45,307 bases of DNA, from the NCBI GenBank assembly GCA_024401165.1, contig JAKSLN010000006.1, forward strand, positions 1-45,307. Direction: 5' to 3'. Below are positions 23,732 to 31,551 of this stretch, one piece after another. The notes beneath the pieces are model-generated. The model saw only the letters and a program-made list of their open reading frames with translations, was not told the DNA's origin and did not search any database. Positions within the stretch are counted from its first letter, which is position 1, and each line of letters starts with the position of its first letter. The position numbers were made by a program, and so were the translations under genes. This DNA is from Bacteroidaceae bacterium. Lineage in GTDB: Bacteria > Bacteroidota > Bacteroidia > Bacteroidales > Bacteroidaceae.

Positions 23732-25717
23732 CTTAGAATATTGCTTTATGAGGCTGTAGGCAGAGTACAATCCCAATTCGCCGGCTTGCGAGAGGTCGGC
23801 CAAGCCCTCTTGCTTCTTGCCCTGAAGCAGGTTGGCAACACCCCGATTGTAATAGGCGTCAGCGAACGAGGAATCTATCTCAAGAGCCATGGTGTACGCT
23901 TTTACGGCCAGATCGTAGTCATGAAGCAGAATCAGCACATTACCTTTATTATATAACGAGAAGGGATGCTTGTTGTCAAGTTGTGACGCTTTGTCGTAGT
24001 CTTCCAAAACGCGAGTCAGCATCATTCGTACATCGTTGGACAACGATAGAGGAGCCTTGTCCTGCTGCGACAATTCGGGATGGTTGGCAATAACGAACGA
24101 GTATTGCAACTGTGCCCTTATCAGGTATGCAAGCATCATGTCGGGTTCCATGGCAATGACGGAGTCCATATCTGCAATTCCGGATTCGAAGTCACGAACA
24201 TGGTAGTAATCCATCGCCCTTCTGAGGAGTGCCGTCGACGCAATTTTGCTTCCGTCTTCGATCTTCTTGCTAAGATAATCTATGTCGTCGAAGAGCATCT
24301 TGACGGTCTCATCCGTACTAACCTTATCCGTATTCGAAACATAGAGTTTTACGCCCAACTTCTTCTGCTCGTTCATTTGTTCCACTTGTGAGATGAAAGG
24401 AACAAATCCTGTAAGCGAATTCTCCATCTCATAGAAACTCAAGCAATAAATGTGCAAAGCATTAAGTGACACTTTACGTTCCTGCACCTTGCCACGGTAT
24501 TCGGAAGCATATTCTGTTGCCGGTTCCTGAGAGTCGTTTTCAACCAGTTTATTATAGTCCTCCTGAAGGTCGTCTTCTTCTTTCTTGCGAGTCTTTTTCT
24601 TCGTCTTGGCTTTCTTTACGCCCTCGATACGAGCCTTCATCACCTTAAACTCATCCTTCTCCGCGCCGTAGACGTCACCCAGTTTTCGACGAATCTGAGC
24701 ACGCATCAAATAGCCATCCCAGAACTGCGGGTATTCGTTGATCAGCAGCGTTAAATCGCGCATAGATCCTTTGTAGTCTCCAATGTTGTTTAGCAAGATG
24801 GCGCGGTTATAGATGGCAATGTGGTTATCTGGCTCTTTTTCAATCACAAAATTGAAATCCTCGATAGCACGATTGTCGTCACCAACCTGAGCGCGAAGAA
24901 GACCGCGATTATAATGTCCAAGGAAATTGTACGGATTAAGTTCGAGCGTAGCATCATAGTCGTCCATGGCACCACGCAGGTTGTCCTGGTTGTAACGTGC
25001 CAAAGCTCTGTTCAGGTACAGGTCTGCCTGGCGTGGACGCTGCACGATGGCTCGGTCAAGCATTTGCTCTCCATCCTTATATTTATTTCGCTGAAGAAGC
25101 ATCATGGCCTTCATGCAAAGGGCAGAACCGTCATACTCATTAATGTCGAGCGCCTTGTCAACCCACTTCTCGGCTTTAACAGTATCCTTCTCCCCCATCT
25201 TGACTTGTGCCATAAGCGTGTAGTTCTCACTCTTTTTTGGCCATTTCTTTAACATGAGGTTCAAGCAGGAATCCGCACGGTTAAAGGCTTCCTGCTGCAT
25301 TTGGCACAAGACCATATTGTGCCAGCAGTCTTCGTTCAGCGGATTGATGTCAAGTGCTTTTGTGTAGTCTTTCTCCGCCTGGTCGTATTGGTCCAGATGA
25401 ATTAGGCAAAGGCCTCTCAACACATAATAGCTCTCGGAATAGGGATTTCGTTTGATGGCTTGTGAAACATCGAGGTTTGCGCCAGCATAGTCTTCGAGAT
25501 AGAACTTGGCTAATCCGCGATAGAAATAGGGTTCGGCCATGTAAGGCTTGGCATTGATAACCATATTGAAACGCTGAATGCTCAGTACATAGTCTTCATA
25601 GTACATAGCATTCCTGCCCATGATCATTACTCGTTCGGCATTGATCTGGGCATTTACCTTCAACGCGCTCAATAGGCACGCAAAAAATATCAGGTAAACA
25701 AAACGTCTCATATTCAT
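23729..25717 (-). CDS. Exported tetratricopeptide-repeat protein
   Basis: 662 aa. Signal peptide MNMRRFVYLIFFACLLSALKVNA, then about nine TPRs over residues 30-365 (AEPYFYRGLAKFYLEDYAGA, DLYLNRALARYNQDNLRGAM, NFLGHYNRGLLRAQVGDDNR). A charged Lys/Glu linker (KKAKTKKKTRKKEEDDLQED, about 370-390) precedes a second helical region with further TPRs at the end (HPFSLYNKGNVLILLHDYD, FADAYYNRGVANLLQGKKQE). Periplasmic scaffold for unknown partners. Third gene after ruvX and def, with 39 nt before its start. Confidence 0.85.
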   Translation of the reverse strand: MNMRRFVYLIFFACLLSALKVNAQINAERVMIMGRNAMYYEDYVLSIQRFNMVINAKPYMAEPYFYRGLAKFYLEDYAGANLDVSQAIKRNPYSESYYVLRGLCLIHLDQYDQAEKDYTKALDINPLNEDCWHNMVLCQMQQEAFNRADSCLNLMLKKWPKKSENYTLMAQVKMGEKDTVKAEKWVDKALDINEYDGSALCMKAMMLLQRNKYKDGEQMLDRAIVQRPRQADLYLNRALARYNQDNLRGAMDDYDATLELNPYNFLGHYNRGLLRAQVGDDNRAIEDFNFVIEKEPDNHIAIYNRAILLNNIGDYKGSMRDLTLLINEYPQFWDGYLMRAQIRRKLGDVYGAEKDEFKVMKARIEGVKKAKTKKKTRKKEEDDLQEDYNKLVENDSQEPATEYASEYRGKVQERKVSLNALHIYCLSFYEMENSLTGFVPFISQVEQMNEQKKLGVKLYVSNTDKVSTDETVKMLFDDIDYLSKKIEDGSKIASTALLRRAMDYYHVRDFESGIADMDSVIAMEPDMMLAYLIRAQLQYSFVIANHPELSQQDKAPLSLSNDVRMMLTRVLEDYDKASQLDNKHPFSLYNKGNVLILLHDYDLAVKAYTMALEIDSSFADAYYNRGVANLLQGKKQEGLADLSQAGELGLYSAYSLIKQYSK

Positions 25718-25756
25718 AGATAAGGGAAGGAAATCAAAGCAAGTAATTAACCGAAT

Positions 25757-26314
25757 TTATCTCTTAACTTTTACTTTATAATTGCAGCTAAAATTACCCT
25801 TGATTAGGTTGTTCAGTTTGCTCTTGACCATCTGCTTGCGAAGACCCATCAGTCGGTCCGTAAAGACCTTGCCTTCCAGATGATCGAACTCGTGCTGCAT
25901 TACACGGGCCAAATAACCTTCAACCCATTCGTCATGCTCCTCCATTTTTTCGTCCAGATAGGTAACGTGGATACGAGTTGGGCGAGTTACCTTCTCGTGA
26001 ACGCCAGGCAAGGAAAGACACCCTTCTTCCGATGTGTCTTTGTTAGAGTCGTCATATTCTTCGATGTGAGGGTTGATGAAGGCATGACGATAGCCTTGAT
26101 ATTCAGGGAAATCTTCGGCCAAAACATTTAGGTCGATAACAACAACACGGATTGGAAGGCCAACTTGAGGGGCAGCCAGTCCGATTCCTTCGCTACGGTC
26201 CATGGTTTCAAACATGTTCTGAATCAGCACCTGCAAATCAGGATAATCAGGTGTGATGTCTTCGGCCACCTTGCGAAGAACGGGTTGTCCGAGGGTATAA
26301 ATAGGAAGAATCAT
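25757..26314 (-). CDS. def: Peptide deformylase
   Basis: 185 aa, removes the N-formyl group from new proteins. All three motifs are present: GIGLAAPQ (43-50), EGCLS with metal ligand Cys99, and QHEFDH with ligands His141 and His145 and catalytic Glu142. The end (NYKVKVKR) is a basic tail usual in Bacteroidales. It lies 58 nt downstream of ruvX. Confidence 0.97.
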   Translation of the reverse strand: MILPIYTLGQPVLRKVAEDITPDYPDLQVLIQNMFETMDRSEGIGLAAPQVGLPIRVVVIDLNVLAEDFPEYQGYRHAFINPHIEEYDDSNKDTSEEGCLSLPGVHEKVTRPTRIHVTYLDEKMEEHDEWVEGYLARVMQHEFDHLEGKVFTDRLMGLRKQMVKSKLNNLIKGNFSCNYKVKVKR

Positions 26315-26372
26315 TTGTTACAATATTTATATTATATGTCAAACTTGCGTAAAGCAATCTGTTTCATTTGAA

Positions 26373-26789
26373 CTAAATCATGATTGAATCCATGTAGCCT
26401 TGCAAAATGATTGTAGCACTTATCTCATCAACCAAGGCCTTGTTTTGCCTTGCTTTTCTGCCCAGGCCCGCATCAATCATGGTCTGATGGGCCATTACGC
26501 TGGTGAATCTTTCATCATAAAACGTAACTGGGATGTCGGGAATGGCTTTTTCCAACTGCTTCACGAAATTCTTAACACGAGGTAGGTTGTCGCTGTCCTG
26601 TCCGTTCGTCTGTTTGGGCAATCCGACGATGAAGCGCTCGACTGGTTCTTTTGAAACATAGTCTTTCAAAAACTTCAGCAGATCCTTGGTCGCGACCGTA
26701 CACAGGCCGCCAGGCACAATCTTCAATGTGTCCGTTACAGCCAAACCCGTACGTTTTGCTCCGAAGTCTATTGACAGCAATCTACCCAT
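26373..26789 (-). CDS. ruvX: RuvX/YqgF-type putative Holliday junction resolvase
   Basis: 138 aa, RNase H-like fold. Conserved acidic residues are seen in LLSIDFGAKRTGLAVTD (Asp7), YDERFTS and VDEISATIIL; GLPKQTNGQ is the family loop. Members act in rRNA processing or as Holliday junction resolvases. Position directly before def is usual in this order. Confidence 0.93.
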   Translation of the reverse strand: MGRLLSIDFGAKRTGLAVTDTLKIVPGGLCTVATKDLLKFLKDYVSKEPVERFIVGLPKQTNGQDSDNLPRVKNFVKQLEKAIPDIPVTFYDERFTSVMAHQTMIDAGLGRKARQNKALVDEISATIILQGYMDSIMI

Positions 26790-26876
26790 ATAATTCGATA
26801 ATCAAAAAAGGAGTCAGTACTCTCGCGAACACCAACTCCAGAAGAAACTTTTATCTTGTGTGAACTTGATCGTGAA

Positions 26877-27392
26877 TTACTTGCTATAGAGCAACCAAGC
26901 ATCAGGATAAGAACCCTGCTGAGAAGCACGGAAGTTAACTGCCTCGTTCTTGCTGTCGAAGCTGCCGGCAACAACACGATACCAGTCGGCACCATTTACT
27001 ACGGTCTTAACTACGCGGGGTGACAGACCAGCGTTAGCAAGCTTGGTGCGAAGACCCTCTGCATTAGCCTTTACGCTGAAGCTACCAACAACAACGCTAT
27101 AAGCCTTCAGGGCATTACCACTAACCAGCTGAACTGTCTCAGTACGTACGCTTACGTTTGAATTAACAGGAGCTGTATTCTGAGTAGTCGTCGTATTGTT
27201 ATTTACAGGTGCTACCTCAACCGTTGTCTGTGCAGGGGTGTTGTAGCCATTGTCTGCGTAAGTAGGAGTTTGAGTCTGCTGGGCCTGCTGAGCTTTCTCG
27301 TAAGCCTTCTTATAAGCACTCTCACTGCTCTTGCAAGAGGTAAAACCAAGAGCCATAGTCAGGGCAACGCCCATAAACAAAATCTTCTTCAT
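26877..27392 (-). CDS. SPOR-domain lipoprotein
   Basis: 171 aa. The lipobox LGFTSC puts the lipidated cysteine at 20. A Gln/Thr/Asn-rich linker (about 35-100) leads to a SPOR domain (AYSVVVGSFSVKANAEGLRT, DWYRVVAGSF, PDAWLLY) at about 100-171. SPOR domains bind denuded peptidoglycan at division septa, so this is a likely septal envelope protein. It has its own strong promoter. Confidence 0.9.
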   Translation of the reverse strand: MKKILFMGVALTMALGFTSCKSSESAYKKAYEKAQQAQQTQTPTYADNGYNTPAQTTVEVAPVNNNTTTTQNTAPVNSNVSVRTETVQLVSGNALKAYSVVVGSFSVKANAEGLRTKLANAGLSPRVVKTVVNGADWYRVVAGSFDSKNEAVNFRASQQGSYPDAWLLYSK

Positions 27393-27429
27393 TGTATAAG
27401 TATTTTAGTTGTTAATTTCAATTTGCGTA

Positions 27430-27460
27430 CAAAGATACAATTTTTTTGCCGAATATCAAG
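27430..27460 (-). promoter_or_regulatory. Promoter of the SPOR lipoprotein gene
   Basis: On the minus strand TCTTG (ending at 27457), 19-nt spacer, TATCTTTG (27430-27437). Start codon 38 nt downstream. Confidence 0.75.
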
Positions 27461-27532
27461 ATGTTCCACCTAAAAAAAAGTTAATTTCAAGAAATATTTG
27501 TGGATATTAAGGAATTTTATTATAACTTTGCA

Positions 27533-27540
27533 TATCAACA
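27533..27540 (+). promoter_or_regulatory. -7 element of the YtxH operon
   Basis: TAACTTTG, 33 nt before the start at 27574. No good -33 box is visible. Confidence 0.6.
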
Positions 27541-27573
27541 AATACGAAATCACACTTTTTAATACTTATTATT

Positions 27574-27780
27574 ATGAAAAACTTCAATTGTCTCGCAGCA
27601 TTTATCGGTGGCGCAATCATTGGCGCTGCAGCAGGTTTACTTTTTGCCCCCGAAAAGGGTACCGACCTCAGAAAGAAAATCATGGAGGCACTCCGCAAGC
27701 GTGGTATTCGCCTCAACGCCAAGGAGATGAATACACTCGTTGACGAAATTGCCGAGGAACTTCAGAACGCTGAGGAATAA
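27574..27780 (+). CDS. YtxH-domain small membrane protein
   Basis: 68 aa. One glycine/alanine-rich membrane helix (CLAAFIGGAIIGAAAGLLFA) is followed by the YtxH hallmark PEKGTDLRKKI and a charged helix. YtxH proteins are linked to general or envelope stress. First gene of a three-gene cassette. Confidence 0.9.
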   Translation: MKNFNCLAAFIGGAIIGAAAGLLFAPEKGTDLRKKIMEALRKRGIRLNAKEMNTLVDEIAEELQNAEE

Positions 27781-27809
27781 ACCTCATACATTAAACACTT
27801 CGACCACCC

Positions 27810-28190
27810 ATGGCTAAAGATCAGGACATACAGGCCACATTGACGGAGATGCTTCTCGAAGCTAAAAAATACTTTAGTCTTCAGAAGAAATATCTGCGCT
27901 ACACAGCAGCCGAACAGTTTACTTTGGTAATCAGCAAAATTGCCATCATACTCGTTTTGGCAATTGTTGGGTTTGTTGCCTTTGTGTTCTTGGGACTTGC
28001 CTTTGTCTACTGGTTGGGGGCAACCATCGGCAACTTGGCCCTTGGATTCCTGCTTTACGCGTTGTTACTGCTCATCCTATTAATCGTGTTCTATTGCAAT
28101 CGCAGAAAATGGATTATTCTGCCTTTGGCTAAACTAATGATGCAGACATTCATTCCTCAAAAAGAAGAAGACGTACATGATGGAGAATAA
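27810..28190 (+). CDS. DUF1469/YqjE-like (phage holin superfamily) membrane protein
   Basis: 126 aa. Short amphipathic N-terminus (TLTEMLLEAKKYFSLQKKYL), then two membrane helices at about 45-70 (IAIILVLAIVGFVAFVFLGL) and 75-100 (LALGFLLYALLLLILLIVFY), and a charged tail. This is the YqjE/DUF1469 pattern. It is 29 nt after the YtxH gene and overlaps the next gene by 14 nt. Confidence 0.85.
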   Translation: MAKDQDIQATLTEMLLEAKKYFSLQKKYLRYTAAEQFTLVISKIAIILVLAIVGFVAFVFLGLAFVYWLGATIGNLALGFLLYALLLLILLIVFYCNRRKWIILPLAKLMMQTFIPQKEEDVHDGE

Positions 28191-28515
28191 CACAGACCAA
28201 CGCATAGAAGAACTCATCTCTCGTCACATGGCGCAGGCAAAGAGTGAGCAGTACATCCAAATGGACGAACTGCAATGGTTGCATTACAAGAGAGAAGAGG
28301 CGCACAAGGAACTGGTAAAAAGCAAGAAACGACTTCAGGCCAGCTACCAATCTCTCACCTCCCCCACTCAAATCCCTACCACTAAGATGGGAATGCTTTC
28401 GTTTGCATTGACCAAAGGACTCACCATCTTGCAAGGCGTACGAATGGGCTTCAGAATTGGAGATGCCATTAAAGCCGTTGTGAGCATCAGCAGACTTTTC
28501 AAACGAAAGAAATAG
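28177..28515 (+). CDS. Small basic protein of the YtxH/YqjE cassette
   Basis: 112 aa, starts within the end of the DUF1469 gene, which implies translational coupling. Coiled-coil-like helix EELISRHMAQAKSEQYIQMD followed by KREEAHKELVKSKKRLQASY, and a semi-hydrophobic C-terminal helix ending RLFKRKK. It recalls the role of YqjK in the enterobacterial yqjDEK cluster, but I see no clear homology. Confidence 0.78.
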   Translation: MMENNTDQRIEELISRHMAQAKSEQYIQMDELQWLHYKREEAHKELVKSKKRLQASYQSLTSPTQIPTTKMGMLSFALTKGLTILQGVRMGFRIGDAIKAVVSISRLFKRKK

Positions 28516-28597
28516 TCTAAAAATAAAAGGTGCAGCAAAAAGCAACCGGCTGAATTTGGCAGAAACGAATTGTCTATTTGAAAAAATCGAACAATAG

Positions 28598-28629
28598 AGG
28601 CACACGTCAAAGTGTGCCTTATTTTTATT
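28598..28629 (+). terminator. Intrinsic terminator of the YtxH cassette
   Basis: AGGCACAC (28598-28605), 6-nt loop GTCAAA, GTGTGCCT (28612-28619), then TATTTTTATT. An AACCGGCTG at 28544-28552 upstream resembles the hairpin arm of the 22-bp arrays. Confidence 0.8.
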
Positions 28630-28736
28630 CTAAAAGTATCCTCTGACTATCATGCGATTTAAGAATCGAAATTAGCGAATACGCTTTTTTCACAAAGAAA
28701 GAAAAAGTACAAAGAATTAAACACCTAATAATCTGC

Positions 28737-28934
28737 ACCTTACAATTAGCGGACGACAAATGCAAAAAAGTCGCTGCAGAAATACAAAAGTTACGCAGCG
28801 CCATTTATTTTTTTCCGCAGCGCGAACCGACCGACCGCCCTTGGGCAGCCGGTTAATTTCCGCAGCGGTATTTTTTAAATAGCGCAGCGGTAATTTCAAA
28901 ATCGTGTAGCGGTAATTTCAAAATACCGGAGCAG
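28737..28934 (-). repeat. 22-bp-period array with central hairpin, copy 1
   Basis: Nine consecutive 22-bp units begin at 28737, 28759, 28781, 28803, 28825, 28847, 28869, 28891 and 28913. Most are an A/T block (e.g. TAATTTCAAAAT) followed by GCGCAGCGG. The units at 28825 and 28847 contain an inverted repeat: on the minus strand AACCGGCTGCCC, AA, GGGCGGTCGGTCGGTT. The period is kept exactly while the sequence varies. On the minus strand it lies downstream of rarA. The rest of 28516-29016 holds the terminator at 28598 and nothing else I recognise. Confidence 0.85.
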
Positions 28935-29016
28935 CATTTCTGAAGAGAAGGCAAGGGAGGTAAAATATTCTTACAGACTGATATCGGCGGATCACCATTC
29001 TATCAAGCCCACGAAA

Positions 29017-30291
29017 CTAATCATTGAAGCGATCTCCCCAAAGCTTTATCATGTGTTCCTTGATTTTTGCTTCTTGGGGATTGTTCTGCGGATGCCAGAA
29101 CCGCGCTTTCTTTAAAGCATCAGGAAGGAATTGCTGTTCAACAAAGTTACCCTCATAATCATGAGCATACTTATAGCCTTCGTGATAGCCCAATTCTTCC
29201 ATAAGCTGGGTCGGGGCATTGCGGAGATGAAGTGGAACCGGTTGATTGCCGGACTGTTTTACACGTTGAATAGCTTCGTTGATGGCCATGTACGAAGAGT
29301 TGCTCTTGGGTGACGATGCAAGATAGACAGTAGCCTCGGCAAGGGGTATTCGACCTTCGGGCCAACCAATCTTCATCACGGAATCGAAGGCAGCATTTGC
29401 AATCAACATCGCGTTCGGGTTGGCCAAACCAATGTCTTCACTTGCACTAATGACAAGGCGTCGGGCAATGAAAGCGGGGTCTTCCCCACCCTCAATCATG
29501 CGGGCCAACCAGTAAATGGCCGCATCCGGATCGCTTCCTCTAATGCTCTTGATGAAGGCAGAAATGATATCGTAGTGCATTTCTCCATCCTTGTCATAAG
29601 CAAGAGGGTTTTGTTGCAGGCGTTCTGAAACGATAGTGTCGTTAATGACTATCTCTCCTTCGGCAGGAGCCGCCTCGTACAACAGTTCCAGGATGTTGAG
29701 AAGCTTGCGAGCGTCTCCACCGCTAAATCTCATGAGAGCTGCTGTCTCCTGAATATCATACTTGCGCTTTGACAATTCGACATCCTTCTCTATAACACGA
29801 TTCACAAGCGACATAAGGTCGTTAACCTCAAGAGACTTAAGGACGTATACCTGGCAGCGAGAGAGCAAAGGACGAATCACCTCGAAGCTTGGATTCTCCG
29901 TCGTTGCACCTATGAGCGTCACAATTCCCTGTTCAACAGCCCCCAACAAAGAGTCTTGCTGGCTTTTGCTGAAGCGATGAATCTCATCGATGAAAAGAAT
30001 CGGACTGGGCGAATCGAAGAAACGATTTGCCTTTGCCTTTTCGATGACCTCTCGAACATCCTTGACGCCACTCGTCACAGCCGAAAGCGTGTAAAATGGA
30101 GTTTTCAACTGATGTGCGATGATGGTTGCCAAGGTAGTCTTTCCAACTCCCGGAGGACCCCAAAGGATGAAACTGCTCAGCTTGCCGCCATCAATCATGC
30201 GGCGCAGCACGGCACCTTCGCCAACAAGATGCTGCTGACCAATGTAATCATCGAGCGTCACAGGACGCATTCTCTCTGCTAATGGTGCCAT
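29017..30291 (-). CDS. rarA: Replication-associated recombination protein A
   Basis: 424 aa from [20 protein letters not shown]; an upstream in-frame ATG at 30384 is rejected because the promoter lies between. AAA+ ATPase of the RarA/MgsA/WRNIP1 family, acting at stalled replication forks. Walker [10 protein letters not shown] (Lys51), Walker [11 protein letters not shown], sensor-1 GATTENPSF, then the family's C-terminal oligomerisation part ([39 protein letters not shown]). Complete and typical in length. Confidence 0.95.
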   Translation of the reverse strand: MAPLAERMRPVTLDDYIGQQHLVGEGAVLRRMIDGGKLSSFILWGPPGVGKTTLATIIAHQLKTPFYTLSAVTSGVKDVREVIEKAKANRFFDSPSPILFIDEIHRFSKSQQDSLLGAVEQGIVTLIGATTENPSFEVIRPLLSRCQVYVLKSLEVNDLMSLVNRVIEKDVELSKRKYDIQETAALMRFSGGDARKLLNILELLYEAAPAEGEIVINDTIVSERLQQNPLAYDKDGEMHYDIISAFIKSIRGSDPDAAIYWLARMIEGGEDPAFIARRLVISASEDIGLANPNAMLIANAAFDSVMKIGWPEGRIPLAEATVYLASSPKSNSSYMAINEAIQRVKQSGNQPVPLHLRNAPTQLMEELGYHEGYKYAHDYEGNFVEQQFLPDALKKARFWHPQNNPQEAKIKEHMIKLWGDRFND

Positions 30292-30312
30292 AGTTAATTC
30301 TTTAATTCTTTG

Positions 30313-30320
30313 CAAATTTA
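30313..30320 (-). promoter_or_regulatory. -7 element of rarA
   Basis: TAAATTTG on the minus strand, 21 nt before the ATG at 30291. It fixes the start of rarA. Confidence 0.65.
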
Positions 30321-30363
30321 CAAAAAAATGCTGTATCTCGAGCAGAATGCAAATAATTATTCG

Positions 30364-30371
30364 TAATTTTG
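30364..30371 (+). promoter_or_regulatory. -7 element of the glycosyltransferase gene
   Basis: TAATTTTG, 22 nt before the start at 30394. It is divergent from the rarA promoter with about 45 bp between. Confidence 0.6.
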
Positions 30372-30393
30372 CATACGAAATCATGCTCCCACA

Positions 30394-31269
30394 ATGCTAT
30401 CCATACTCATTCCTACCTATAACTTCGATTGTACACAACTCGTGCAAACGCTTTTGCAGCAGTTGCCAGAAGATGCGGAAATTGTCGTAGGTGATGACAA
30501 AAGCACGGATCTGTCGACGAAGGAACGACTGGATGCCCTGGGCAGAATGAATCATGTTCGTTTAGTGCAACCCACGAAGAACCTCGGTAGTGCAGGCATG
30601 CGAAATCTGCTTTGCAAGGAGGCCAAGGGCGATTATCTTTTGTACATAGATTGTGATGCAATCGTCGAGGAAAAAGACTTCATCGAGAGCTATCTCAAAG
30701 AGATGGACGGGAGCGTAATTTGCGGAACGGTTCTGCATCCCGACGTGATGCCCTCTCCTCAGCAGTCATTAAGATGGAAATATGAGAAAAAAATGGAGAA
30801 GAGATTTACGGCAGATGCCCGTAACAAGGATCCCTATCACCATTTTAGAACCTTTCATTTCTTAGTCCCCAAAACAATCATGGAGGCAATACCTTTTGAC
30901 GAAGAAATCAAGAGGTCTGGCTACGAAGACCTGCTTTTTGGAAAAAGACTGGAAGAAAACGGCATCAGAGTACGACATGTAAACATTTCCGCCACGAATG
31001 GAGACATCGAAAGCAACGAGGTTTATCTCAAAAAAACAGAAGGACACATACAAACTTTGTTACAGACCGAGGAAAAACTAAAAGACTACTCCACCTTATT
31101 AATATATAATAGAAAATTAGAGAAACTGTTTCTTGGAGGAGTTTTTAGCATGCTTTTTAAGACATTCAAGCACCTTATGAAACGAAATCTCTTGAGCAAG
31201 CAGCCACGGATTTGGGTCTTTCAACTCTATAAACTTGGCCTATTAAGAGAGGCTAATAATCCCTCCTAA
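30394..31269 (+). CDS. Family 2 glycosyltransferase
   Basis: 291 aa, GT-A fold. LSILIPTYNFD starts the nucleotide-binding half; GDDKSTD and NLGSAGMRNLLCKEAKGDYL follow; DCDAIVEE is the metal-binding DxD-type motif (about 89-91). The C-terminus is amphipathic/basic (FKTFKHLMKRNLLSKQPRIW), which may touch the inner membrane. Donor and acceptor are unknown; it stands outside any capsule or LPS cluster. Confidence 0.9.
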   Translation: MLSILIPTYNFDCTQLVQTLLQQLPEDAEIVVGDDKSTDLSTKERLDALGRMNHVRLVQPTKNLGSAGMRNLLCKEAKGDYLLYIDCDAIVEEKDFIESYLKEMDGSVICGTVLHPDVMPSPQQSLRWKYEKKMEKRFTADARNKDPYHHFRTFHFLVPKTIMEAIPFDEEIKRSGYEDLLFGKRLEENGIRVRHVNISATNGDIESNEVYLKKTEGHIQTLLQTEEKLKDYSTLLIYNRKLEKLFLGGVFSMLFKTFKHLMKRNLLSKQPRIWVFQLYKLGLLREANNPS

Positions 31270-31280
31270 AAAACATGAAA

Positions 31281-31302
31281 GGCTCTGTCTCGCGACAGGG
31301 CC
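31281..31302 (+). terminator. Hairpin after the glycosyltransferase gene
   Basis: GGCTCTGTC, loop TCGC, GACAGGGCC: 9-bp stem with one G-U pair, 11 nt after the stop. No T-run follows, so it may act in mRNA stability instead. Confidence 0.5.
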
Positions 31303-31520
31303 TTCACTCAGAATTCAATAGGTATTAGTTTTTAAGGTAAAAAGATTGTTTCTTATTCGAATGCAAATTTCGCCATTTTTGCCGATTCATGCAAACAAAT
31401 TTATATGTTGTGCAACACATTTTAAGGTTTTACATTCAATTTGTACCAAATTTAGGTTAAAATAAAGGCAGAATAACGAAAAATCAACATTTATTTACCT
31501 TAAAATTCGTTTTATTTTCG

Positions 31521-31528
31521 TACATTTG
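31521..31528 (+). promoter_or_regulatory. -7 element of glnS
   Basis: TACATTTG, 23 nt before the glnS start; the AT-rich 31303-31520 holds no gene. Confidence 0.6.
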
Positions 31529-31551
31529 CAGAAACAAACAAGAAATACATT

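Noticed and set aside
30292..30384. 31-codon longer start for rarA
   Set aside because: Lies upstream of the -7 element; family N-terminus begins at 30291.
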